A DNA stretch of 64,000 nucleotides from Streptomyces viridiviolaceus (GTDB taxonomy: Bacteria > Actinomycetota > Actinomycetes > Streptomycetales > Streptomycetaceae), in the NCBI RefSeq assembly GCF_014650995.1, contig NZ_BMWA01000012.1, positions 203,588 to 267,587 on the forward strand, read 5' to 3'. Position 1 is the stretch's first letter. Each line of letters opens with the position of its first letter. The position numbers and the translations under genes were made by a program. Of this stretch, positions 8,999-15,574 are shown piece after piece. The notes below the pieces were generated by a model that searched no databases, was not told the origin of the DNA, and saw nothing but the letters and a program-made list of their open reading frames with translations.

Positions 8999-9853
8999 TC
9001 AGCAGCAGCCGGCCACCGGCAGGGACCGCTTGTTCCGCGCCTCCCTGTTGCGCGCCGCCAGCAGCTCGTCGGCCGGGTAGCCGACCTCCTCGAGCGTCAG
9101 CCCGTGCGGCCGCACGACGTGGACGGCCGAGTCCCGTACGCGGGCGGCGAGCACCTTGGCCGGCCAGTCGGGCGGCCGGTGCCCGTCCCCGACGAACAGC
9201 AGCGCCCCGATCAACGAGCGCACCATGTTGTGGCAGAAGGCGTCGGCCCGGACGGTGGCGGTGATGATCCCGTCGTCGCCGCGCACCAGGCTCAGCTCCT
9301 GCAGCGTCCGGATGGTCGTCGCCCCCTCCCGCTTCTTGCAGTAGGCGGCGAAGTCGTGCTCGCCCAGCAGCCCGCGGGCGGCCTCGTTCATGGCGTCGAC
9401 GTCGAGGGGCCAGTCGTGCCACAGGACGTGGTTGCGCAGCAGCGGGTCCACACCGCCGGGGTTGTCGGTGACCCGGTAGGCGTAGCGCCGCCAGACGGCG
9501 GAGAACCGCGCGTTGAAGCCGCTGGGCGCCTCCCGGAGGGCCCACACCCGCACGTCCCTGGACAGCCGGCCGGCGAGCCGCTTCATCAGCTTCTGGTGGT
9601 GCTCGACCCAGACCTCGCGCGGCAGATCGACGTGCGCGACCTGTCCCCGGGCATGCACCCCGGCATCGGTACGCCCGGCCACGGTCAGCTCGTACGTCTC
9701 CCTGGACCGCGTGACCGTACGCAGAGCGTCCTCGATCTCGCCCTGCACGGTCCGCCGCCCGCCGGCCTGCTTGGCCCACCCGGAGAAGTCGGTCCCGTCG
9801 TAGGAAAGGTCCAGCCGCACCCGTACGAACCCGGGCTGTACTTCGTCACTCAC
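8999..9853 (-). CDS. truA: tRNA pseudouridine(38-40) synthase
   Basis: TruA makes pseudouridine at positions 38-40 of tRNA anticodon stem-loops. The 284-residue protein starts at GTG 9851-9853 and shows LSYDGTDFSGW near its N-terminus. The catalytic Asp63 is in GRTDAGVHARGQV, and FCHNMVRSLIGALL is near the C-terminal half. A longer ATG start at 9913 would overlap the terminator hairpin and is rejected. It follows rplQ, the classical position, but a strong hairpin lies between them. Confidence 0.95.
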   Translation of the reverse strand: MSDEVQPGFVRVRLDLSYDGTDFSGWAKQAGGRRTVQGEIEDALRTVTRSRETYELTVAGRTDAGVHARGQVAHVDLPREVWVEHHQKLMKRLAGRLSRDVRVWALREAPSGFNARFSAVWRRYAYRVTDNPGGVDPLLRNHVLWHDWPLDVDAMNEAARGLLGEHDFAAYCKKREGATTIRTLQELSLVRGDDGIITATVRADAFCHNMVRSLIGALLFVGDGHRPPDWPAKVLAARVRDSAVHVVRPHGLTLEEVGYPADELLAARNREARNKRSLPVAGCC

Positions 9854-9878
9854 CCCTAGATCCTCTCGCAGACACGAA

Positions 9879-9910
9879 AGCGGGTCCGCCCCGCAGGGGG
9901 CGGACCCGCT
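9879..9910 (-). terminator. Terminator between rplQ and truA
   Basis: A 14-bp perfect stem (9879-9892 with 9897-9910) with a GCAG tetraloop. It ends or weakens transcription after rplQ. Confidence 0.8.
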
Positions 9911-9927
9911 CATCGCAAGGCAGAGCC

Positions 9928-10428
9928 TCAGGCGTCCTTGGACTCCTCGGCCGGAGCCTCGGCGGCCTCGTCGGACTTGGCCTCGACGGCCTCGTCCTTC
10001 TTGAGGGCGTCTTCCTTGACCGCACGCTTGGTGGCGGCCTCGGCCTCGCCCGTCGCCTGCTGCGCGACCGTCAGCGCCTCGACCAGCTCGATCACGGCCA
10101 TGGGCGCGTTGTCGCCACGGCGGTTGCCGATCTTGGTGATGCGGGTGTAGCCACCCGGACGGTTCTCGTACCGCGGGCCGATCTCGGTGAAGAGCGTGTG
10201 GACGACGCCCTTGTCCGTGATGACCTGGAGCACCTGGCGGCGGTTGTGAAGGTCACCCTTCTTCGCCTTGGTGATCAGACGCTCGGCGTACGGCCGCAGG
10301 CGGCGGGCCTTCGCCTCGGTGGTGGTGATGCGACCGTGCTCGAACAGCGACTTCGCGAGGTTCGCGAGGAGCAGCTTCTCGTGCGCGGCGCTGCCGCCCA
10401 GACGGGCACCCTTGGTGGGCTTCGGCAT
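9928..10428 (-). CDS. rplQ: 50S ribosomal protein L17
   Basis: L17 lies near the exit tunnel of the 50S subunit. The 166-residue product has the conserved first ~115 residues (RLGGSAAHEKLLLANLAKSL, GYTRITKIGNRRGDNAPMAVIELV). A long Ala/Glu/Lys-rich acidic tail follows, typical of actinobacteria. It is downstream of rpoA with a 162-bp gap holding a leader-like hairpin and a dispersed repeat. Confidence 0.98.
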   Translation of the reverse strand: MPKPTKGARLGGSAAHEKLLLANLAKSLFEHGRITTTEAKARRLRPYAERLITKAKKGDLHNRRQVLQVITDKGVVHTLFTEIGPRYENRPGGYTRITKIGNRRGDNAPMAVIELVEALTVAQQATGEAEAATKRAVKEDALKKDEAVEAKSDEAAEAPAEESKDA

Positions 10429-10448
10429 TGTTCTTCTCCTGTGTGTCT

Positions 10449-10472
10449 GCCCCGGCCGTATCAGGTACCGGG
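10449..10472 (-). promoter_or_regulatory. Hairpin with shared loop motif upstream of rplQ
   Basis: Arms CCCCGG (10449-10454) and CCGGGG (10467-10472) enclose a loop that contains most of a 13-nt motif, read on the minus strand as GTACCTGATACGG. The same 13 nt occur inside CCCGG/CCGGG arms upstream of rpsM (12628-12656). It lies about 20-45 nt before the rplQ start. Function is unknown. Confidence 0.5.
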
Positions 10473-10506
10473 GTCAGTATCCGAGCAGGCGGTCGCCTGT
10501 CGGAGA

Positions 10507-10564
10507 CCCCGCGCCCCACAGGGGCGCGGGGAACTGCGCGACCAGCCACAGCGGGCCGGCAGCC
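10507..10564. repeat. Streptomyces dispersed intergenic repeat, copy 2
   Basis: A perfect 11-bp stem CCCCGCGCCCC / GGGGCGCGGGG with an ACA loop (10507-10531) is followed by AACTGCGCGACCAGCCACAG. It matches the block structure seen at 3909-3985. Between rpoA and rplQ it could act as a terminator or attenuator. Confidence 0.65.
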
Positions 10565-10590
10565 AAAAGGGAACCGTCGGTCCCGAGCTC

Positions 10591-11613
10591 TTAGTACTGC
10601 TCGGTCTCGACGAAGCCCGCGTCCGCGTCGTCGTCGGCGCCGAAGGCGTCCGCGGCGGCGGTCGGGTCGAATCCGGGCGGGCTGTCCTTGAGGGCCAGGC
10701 CCATGCCGGCCAGCTTCGCCTTGACCTCGTCGATGGACTTCGCACCGAAGTTGCGGATGTCCAGGAGGTCCGCCTCGGAGCGGGCGACGAGCTCACCCAC
10801 GGAGTGGATGCCCTCACGCTTGAGGCAGTTGTACGACCGAACGGTGAGCTCCAGCTCCTCGATCGGCAGCGCCAGGTCGGCGGCGAGCGCGGCGTCCGTC
10901 GGGGACGGACCCATGTCGATGCCCTCGGCGTCGATGTTCAGCTCGCGGGCGAGACCGAACAGCTCGACCAGCGTCTTACCGGCGGACGCCATGGCGTCGC
11001 GCGGCCGCATGGCCTGCTTGGTCTCGACGTCGACGATCAGCTTGTCGAAGTCGGTGCGCTGCTCGACACGCGTGGCCTCGACCTTGTACGTGACCTTGAG
11101 AACCGGCGAGTAGATCGAGTCGACCGGGATACGGCCGATCTCCTGGCCCACCTGCTTGTTCTGCACGGCGGAGACGTAGCCGCGACCGCGCTCGACGGTC
11201 AGCTCCATCTCCAGCTTGCCCTTGCCGTTGAGCGTGGCGAGGACGAGGTCGGGGTTGTGCACCTCGACACCGGCCGGGGGCGCGATGTCGGCGGCGGTGA
11301 CCAGACCCGGGCCCTGCTTGCGCAGGTACATCACGACCGGCTCGTCGTGCTCGGAGGACACGACCAGCTGCTTGATGTTGAGGATCAGGTCGGTGACGTC
11401 CTCCTTGACGCCCGGCACGGTGGTGAACTCGTGCAGAACGCCGTCGATGCGGATGGACGTGACCGCCGCACCCGGGATCGAGGAGAGGAGCGTACGACGC
11501 AGGGAGTTGCCGAGGGTGTAGCCGAAGCCCGGCTCCAGCGGCTCGATGACGAACCGGGAGCGGAACTCGTCGACGACCTCTTCGGTCAACGAGGGACGCT
11601 GAGCGATCAGCAT
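10591..11613 (-). CDS. rpoA: RNA polymerase alpha subunit
   Basis: Alpha dimerises to start RNA polymerase assembly and its C-terminal domain binds UP elements and activators. The 340-residue protein has an N-terminal assembly domain (about 1-230, with EPLEPGFGYTLGNSLRRTLL). A linker and a helix-hairpin-helix C-terminal domain follow (YNCLKREGIHSVGELVARSE, NFGAKSIDEVKAKL). The tail is acidic (DDDADAGFVETEQY). It follows rpsK, with rpsD absent from this operon. Confidence 0.98.
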   Translation of the reverse strand: MLIAQRPSLTEEVVDEFRSRFVIEPLEPGFGYTLGNSLRRTLLSSIPGAAVTSIRIDGVLHEFTTVPGVKEDVTDLILNIKQLVVSSEHDEPVVMYLRKQGPGLVTAADIAPPAGVEVHNPDLVLATLNGKGKLEMELTVERGRGYVSAVQNKQVGQEIGRIPVDSIYSPVLKVTYKVEATRVEQRTDFDKLIVDVETKQAMRPRDAMASAGKTLVELFGLARELNIDAEGIDMGPSPTDAALAADLALPIEELELTVRSYNCLKREGIHSVGELVARSEADLLDIRNFGAKSIDEVKAKLAGMGLALKDSPPGFDPTAAADAFGADDDADAGFVETEQY

Positions 11614-11675
11614 GGAGTGATTCCTTCAGTCAGGGGCGCCCGCTATATGACGCCCGACTCGGTACTGCAAGGGTA

Positions 11676-11709
11676 CGGGCGGTACGACCCGAAAGAGCCG
11701 TACCGCCCG
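11676..11709 (-). promoter_or_regulatory. Hairpin between rpsK and rpoA
   Basis: Perfect 11-bp arms CGGGCGGTACG (11676-11686) and CGTACCGCCCG (11699-11709) lie in the 117-bp gap between rpsK and rpoA. There is no T-run. It may be an attenuator or processing site that lets rpoA be expressed differently from the r-proteins. Confidence 0.6.
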
Positions 11710-11730
11710 GAAAACCCTGACGAAGCGAGG

Positions 11731-12135
11731 TCAGACGCGACGACGCTTCGGCGGACGGCAGCCGTTGTGCGGGGTCGGCGTGACGTCCTGGATGGAGCCG
11801 ACCTCGAGGCCGGTGGCCTGCAGGGAGCGGATCGCGGTCTCACGACCGGAACCCGGGCCCTTCACGAACACGTCGACCTTGCGCATGCCGTGCTCCTGGG
11901 CGCGGCGGGCAGCCGACTCGGCGGCCATCTGCGCGGCGAACGGCGTGGACTTCCGGGAGCCCTTGAAGCCGACGTGGCCGGCGGAGGCCCAGGAGATCAC
12001 GTTGCCGGACGGGTCCGTGATCGAGACGATCGTGTTGTTGAACGTGCTCTTGATGTGCGCGTGGCCGTGAGCGACGTTCTTCTTTTCCTTGCGGCGCACC
12101 TTCTTGGCAGCGCCCTGACGTCCCTTGGGGGGCAT
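11731..12135 (-). CDS. rpsK: 30S ribosomal protein S11
   Basis: S11 forms part of the 30S platform near the E site. The 134-residue product shows AHIKSTFNNTIVSITDPSGNVISWASAG and ends PHNGCRPPKRRRV, both family hallmarks. It lies 66 bp downstream of rpsM. In many bacteria rpsD follows, but here rpoA is next. Confidence 0.98.
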   Translation of the reverse strand: MPPKGRQGAAKKVRRKEKKNVAHGHAHIKSTFNNTIVSITDPSGNVISWASAGHVGFKGSRKSTPFAAQMAAESAARRAQEHGMRKVDVFVKGPGSGRETAIRSLQATGLEVGSIQDVTPTPHNGCRPPKRRRV

Positions 12136-12201
12136 GTCGTTCTCCTACGGGAGGTGGTCGGTCCTACAGCGAAGACCGCTGGACGGCGAGTCCGCTGCGG
12201 A

Positions 12202-12582
12202 CTACTTCTTGCCCGGCTTCTTCTTGCCGGCGATGGCGCGACGCGGGCCCTTGCGGGTGCGGGCGTTGGTGCTGGTGCGCTGACCGCGGACGGGCAGACC
12301 GCGGCGGTGACGCAGACCCTGGTAGGTGCCGATCTCGACCTTGCGGCGGATGTCGGCCTGGATCTCGCGACGGAGGTCACCCTCGGTCTTGATGTTGTTG
12401 TCGACGTACTCGCGGATCGCGACCAGCTGCTCCTCCGAGAGGTCCCGAACACGGGTGTTCGGGTCCACACCGGTGGCAGCCAGCGTCTGCTGCGAGAGGG
12501 TCCGGCCGATGCCGAACACGTAGGTGAGGGCGATCTCCACGCGCTTTTCGCGCGGGATGTCAACACCGGAAACGCGTGCCAT
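12202..12582 (-). CDS. rpsM: 30S ribosomal protein S13
   Basis: S13 is a 30S head protein that contacts S19, the subunit bridge and P-site tRNA. The 126-residue product begins MARVSGVDIPREKRVEIALT, has the helix-two-turn-helix region and RHRRGLPVRGQRTSTNARTRKG, and ends in a Lys-rich tail. A 188-bp leader with two hairpins separates it from rpmJ. Confidence 0.98.
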   Translation of the reverse strand: MARVSGVDIPREKRVEIALTYVFGIGRTLSQQTLAATGVDPNTRVRDLSEEQLVAIREYVDNNIKTEGDLRREIQADIRRKVEIGTYQGLRHRRGLPVRGQRTSTNARTRKGPRRAIAGKKKPGKK

Positions 12583-12627
12583 TCAATGGCTCCAGTTGAT
12601 TGTCGGAGGTCTTCCACAGAACCGGCT

Positions 12628-12656
12628 CCCGGCCGCCGTATCAGGTACGAACCGGG
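12628..12656 (-). promoter_or_regulatory. Hairpin with shared loop motif upstream of rpsM
   Basis: Arms CCCGG (12628-12632) and CCGGG (12652-12656) enclose the same 13-nt motif found upstream of rplQ (here 12636-12648). It lies about 46-74 nt before the rpsM start. The motif is not near an obvious -35/-10 pair, so an RNA-level role is more likely than a promoter. Confidence 0.5.
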
Positions 12657-12681
12657 TCCCCGGCCTCCGAACCGGGGGTGT

Positions 12682-12699
12682 CGGGCACCTGGGTGCCCG
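12682..12699 (-). terminator. Short perfect hairpin between rpmJ and rpsM
   Basis: The palindrome CGGGCACC-TG-GGTGCCCG lies downstream of rpmJ. It may partly terminate or attenuate transcription between rpmJ and rpsM. Confidence 0.45.
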
Positions 12700-12770
12700 G
12701 GTCCTGCGTATGAACAAATTCAGCTCGCGTCGCGCGAAGTCTTGCGAATCGCGGAGGGAACGGTCGTGCG

Positions 12771-12884
12771 TCAGCCCTGGCGCTGCTTGTGGCGCGGGTT
12801 GTCGCAGATGACCATGACCCGACCGTGACGGCGGATCACCCTGCACTTGTCGCAGATCTTCTTGACGCTCGGCTTGACCTTCAT
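12771..12884 (-). CDS. rpmJ: 50S ribosomal protein L36 (zinc-binding form)
   Basis: A 37-residue protein starting MKVKPSVKKICDKCRVIRRH and ending HKQRQG. Cys11, Cys14, Cys27 and His32 form the zinc ribbon of the C+ type of L36. Zinc-free paralogues in Streptomyces are usually Zur-controlled and encoded elsewhere. It lies 71 bp after infA and 188 bp before rpsM, the usual actinobacterial order. Confidence 0.97.
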   Translation of the reverse strand: MKVKPSVKKICDKCRVIRRHGRVMVICDNPRHKQRQG

Positions 12885-12955
12885 GGGATGTGAGGTTCTC
12901 CGGGTCAGTTGCCGGCGGCCCCGTGCACAGGGAGGGCACGGGACGTGGGCAAGAT

Positions 12956-13177
12956 CTACTTGTACCGGTAGACGATCCGGCCACGCGTCAGGTCGTACGG
13001 AGACAGCTCCACCACGACCCGGTCGTCAGGGAGGATGCGGATGTAGTGCATGCGCATCTTGCCGCTGATGTGTGCCAGGACCTGGTGGCCGTTCTGGAGC
13101 TCGACCTTGAACATGGCGTTCGGCAGAGACTCGACGACAGTGCCCTCGATCTCGATGGCACCTTGCTTCTTGGCCAC
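12956..13177 (-). CDS. infA: Translation initiation factor IF-1
   Basis: IF-1 binds the 30S A site during initiation. The 73-residue OB-fold protein reads MAKKQGAIEIEGTVVESLPN and ends GRIVYRYK, the standard length and sequence. A TAGACT at 13267-13272 (minus strand) could be its -10 box, but no good -35 is seen. Between it and map lie two stray copies of the map 3' end. Confidence 0.98.
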   Translation of the reverse strand: MAKKQGAIEIEGTVVESLPNAMFKVELQNGHQVLAHISGKMRMHYIRILPDDRVVVELSPYDLTRGRIVYRYK

Positions 13178-13360
13178 GCTTCGCCCTTCGAATCGACTAC
13201 CTTGATCGACTCACGTGCGCCGTACAAGCGCATACAGACATGCGGGTGCACAAGAGCCGACGAGTCAGTCTACGTCAGCACCCCCGGAAAGGCGAAACGA
13301 GGAAGTCTGCCCCACGCCGGAGATCCTTATGCGAGCGGGGCACCATCCCTGACGCGCTCC

Positions 13361-13625
13361 TCAGGCCGGCGGATCCGGCGCCGCCGTGATGCCGTACTCC
13401 GCCGGCTTCGCCCTGCCCCCGTCCGGAGCCGTCAGCACGAGCGGCCCCTCCTCCGTCAGGGCGACGGAATGCTCCCAGTGGGAGGACCAGGTGCCGTCCG
13501 TGGTGACGACCGTCCAGTCGACCAATCCTCCACGCCCCTCTGGCGGGCTCGGCGCCGAGGGCGCCTCACAGGCTTCGAGCGGCTGCGCCGGCCTCCGACC
13601 GGCGATCCCCCGGCAGAGACCACCC
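13361..13625 (-). pseudogene. Duplicated map 3' end, distal copy (repeat unit 1)
   Basis: Positions 13361-13520 reproduce the last 160 bp of map including its TGA. The following ~105 bp (to 13625) are not found in map. Four or five bases differ from the other copies (for example GGCCGGCGG against GGCCAGCGG, and GGAATG against GGAGTG). That makes this the oldest or the original-end copy. No complete gene is encoded. The conserved metal-ligand Glu of map's C-terminal end is included in the copied codons. Confidence 0.9.
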
Positions 13626-13890
13626 TCAGGCCAGCGGATCCGGCGCCGCCGTGATGCCGTACTCCGCCAGCTTCGCCCTGCCCCCGTCCGGAGCCGTCAG
13701 CACCAGCGGCCCCTCCTCCGTCAGGGCGACGGAGTGCTCCCAGTGGGAGGACCAGGTGCCGTCCGTGGTGACGACCGTCCAGTCGACCAATCCTCCACGC
13801 CCCTCTCGCGGGCTCGGCGCCGAGGGCGCCTCACAGGCTTCGAGCGGCTGCGCCGGCCTCCGACCGGCGATCCCCCGGCAGAGACCACCC
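13626..13890 (-). pseudogene. Duplicated map 3' end, middle copy (repeat unit 2)
   Basis: Positions 13626-13785 appear identical to the last 160 bp of map (13891-14050). They are followed by the same 105-bp unknown segment as unit 1, with about one difference. The period is exactly 265 bp, which is not a multiple of three, so the copies are out of phase. On the minus strand the 105-bp segment has the palindrome CTCGGCGCCGAG and a CGCCGG/CCGGCG hairpin. It is open in the frame that enters the copied map codons. Confidence 0.9.
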
Positions 13891-14727
13891 TCAGGCCAGC
13901 GGATCCGGCGCCGCCGTGATGCCGTACTCCGCCAGCTTCGCCCTGCCCCCGTCCGGAGCCGTCAGCACCAGCGGCCCCTCCTCCGTCAGGGCGACGGAGT
14001 GCTCCCAGTGGGAGGACCAGGTGCCGTCCGTGGTGACGACCGTCCAGTCGTCCTCCAGGACAGCCGTGCGCGGGGTGCCGAGGGAGACCATCGGCTCGAT
14101 GGCCAGGCAGAAGCCGGGGACCAGCTTGGGACCCTTGCCGCGGCGCCGGTCGACGTAGTTCAGCAGGTGCGGGTCCATGTGCATCTCGGTGCCGATGCCG
14201 TGGCCGCCGTAGTCCTCGATGATCCCGTACCGGCCGCCGCCCGGCTTCGGCTGGCGGCGGATGTACGTCTCGATGGCCCGGGAGATGTCGACGAGCCGGT
14301 TGCCCTGCTTCATCGCCGCGATGCCGGCCCACATCGACTCCTCGGTCACCCGGGAGAGCTCGACCAGCTCCGGGGCGTGACCGGAGCCGACGAAGGCGGT
14401 GTAGGCCGCGTCGCCGTGCCAGCCGTCGATGATCGCGCCGCAGTCGATGGAGATGACGTCCCCGTCCTTGAGGACGACGTCGTCGGAGGGGATGCCGTGG
14501 ACGACGACCTCGTTCACGGACGTGCAGATGGTCGCCGGGAATCCGCCGTAGCCCAGGAAGTTCGGCTTGGCATTGTGCTCCGCGAGCACCTTGCGCGCGA
14601 CCTGGTCCAGGTCCTTGGTCGTGGCGCCGGGCACGGCGGCCTCCCGCGTGGCCGCGTGGATCGCGGCGACGACCAACCCCGCCTCACGCATCTTGGCGAT
14701 CTGCTCGGGGCTCTTGATCTGCACCAT
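13891..14727 (-). CDS. map: Methionine aminopeptidase, type I
   Basis: MAP removes the initiator Met from nascent proteins. The 278-residue protein starts MVQIKSPEQIAKMREAG (ATG 14725-14727, preferred over an in-frame upstream extension). It has the five metal ligands of the pita-bread fold: Asp in ISIDCG, Asp in HGDAAYT, His in GHGIGTEMH, Glu in AIEPM and Glu in the WEHSVALTEEGPLVLT segment. It follows adk with a terminator between them. Its last 160 bp are repeated twice more immediately downstream, but the gene itself is complete. Confidence 0.97.
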   Translation of the reverse strand: MVQIKSPEQIAKMREAGLVVAAIHAATREAAVPGATTKDLDQVARKVLAEHNAKPNFLGYGGFPATICTSVNEVVVHGIPSDDVVLKDGDVISIDCGAIIDGWHGDAAYTAFVGSGHAPELVELSRVTEESMWAGIAAMKQGNRLVDISRAIETYIRRQPKPGGGRYGIIEDYGGHGIGTEMHMDPHLLNYVDRRRGKGPKLVPGFCLAIEPMVSLGTPRTAVLEDDWTVVTTDGTWSSHWEHSVALTEEGPLVLTAPDGGRAKLAEYGITAAPDPLA

Positions 14728-14871
14728 GGGGGCTGCGGCCTTTCTGGACCGGAGAGAGAACGGACGCAATCAACGATACGGGCCCGCAGTCGTCGGGCCG
14801 TCGGCACACGTGCGGCACCGGTGGGCGCGGGCGGCGGCCCGCCGGCGCCGGACTGCGCACCCCCCACACCA

Positions 14872-14903
14872 CAGCCGCGGCCCCTGAAGAGGGACCGCGG
14901 CTG
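14872..14903 (-). terminator. Terminator between adk and map
   Basis: A 9-bp stem CAGCCGCGG/CCGCGGCTG (14872-14880 with 14895-14903) is extended by a second short stem across one mismatch. It lies 18 bp past the adk stop. Confidence 0.7.
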
Positions 14904-14920
14904 CAGCCAACGCGTACGAG

Positions 14921-15574
14921 CTACTTGTCGCGCTTCAGCGCCTCCAGCGCACGGCCGGTGACCTCGTCCACCGCGCCCATCGCCGAGATGGTGACGACCA
15001 GGCCCTGCGCCTTGTAGTAGTCGATGATCGGCTCGGTCTGCGTGTGGTAGACCTCCAGCCGCTTGCGGACCGTCTCCTCGGAGTCGTCGTCCCGCTGGTA
15101 CAGCTCGCCGCCGCAGACGTCGCAGACGCCCTCCTTGGCCGGCGGCGTGTACGTCACGTGGAAGACGTGCGCCGAGTTGTTGCGGCACACCCGCCGCCCG
15201 GCGATCCGCTTGACGACCTCGCCCTCCGGGGCCTCCAGGTCCAGCACCGCGTCGAGGTTCATGTTCTCGGTCTCGAGCAGCTCGTCCAGCGCCTCGGCCT
15301 GCGAGACGTTGCGCGGGAAGCCGTCCAGCAGGAAGCCGCCCTCGGCGTCGGGCTGCTCCATGCGGTCCTTCGCCATGGCGATGGTGACCTCGTCCGGCAC
15401 CAGGTTGCCGGCGTCCATGTAGGACTTCGCGAGCTTGCCCAGCTCCGTCTGCCGGCTGATGTTGGCGCGGAACAGGTCGCCGGTGGAGATGTGGGGAATG
15501 TGCAGCGTCTCGGCGAGGCGGGTGGCCTGCGTTCCCTTACCGGCACCCGGCGGGCCGACGAGGACGATTCGCAT
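14921..15574 (-). CDS. adk: Adenylate kinase
   Basis: Adk catalyses 2 ADP to ATP + AMP. The 217-residue protein has the P-loop GPPGAGKGT (residues 7-15), the NMP-binding region DLFRANI and the DGFPR motif. Its long LID carries CxxC (GVCDVCGG), but the first pair is reduced to VCRNN, so the zinc-ligand set of zinc-type LIDs is incomplete or unusual. That form is familiar from Streptomyces. Its ATG overlaps the secY TGA by one base, indicating translational coupling. Confidence 0.97.
   Translation of the reverse strand: MRIVLVGPPGAGKGTQATRLAETLHIPHISTGDLFRANISRQTELGKLAKSYMDAGNLVPDEVTIAMAKDRMEQPDAEGGFLLDGFPRNVSQAEALDELLETENMNLDAVLDLEAPEGEVVKRIAGRRVCRNNSAHVFHVTYTPPAKEGVCDVCGGELYQRDDDSEETVRKRLEVYHTQTEPIIDYYKAQGLVVTISAMGAVDEVTGRALEALKRDK

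Noticed and set aside
10453..10476. GTACCTGATACGG motif as a -10 promoter element
   Set aside because: No -35 sequence lies at suitable spacing in either copy, and complementary arms flank it in both.
13361..13890. Possible CRISPR array from the repeated units
   Set aside because: The units are 265 bp, contain coding sequence from map, and the intervening segments are the same, not unique spacers.
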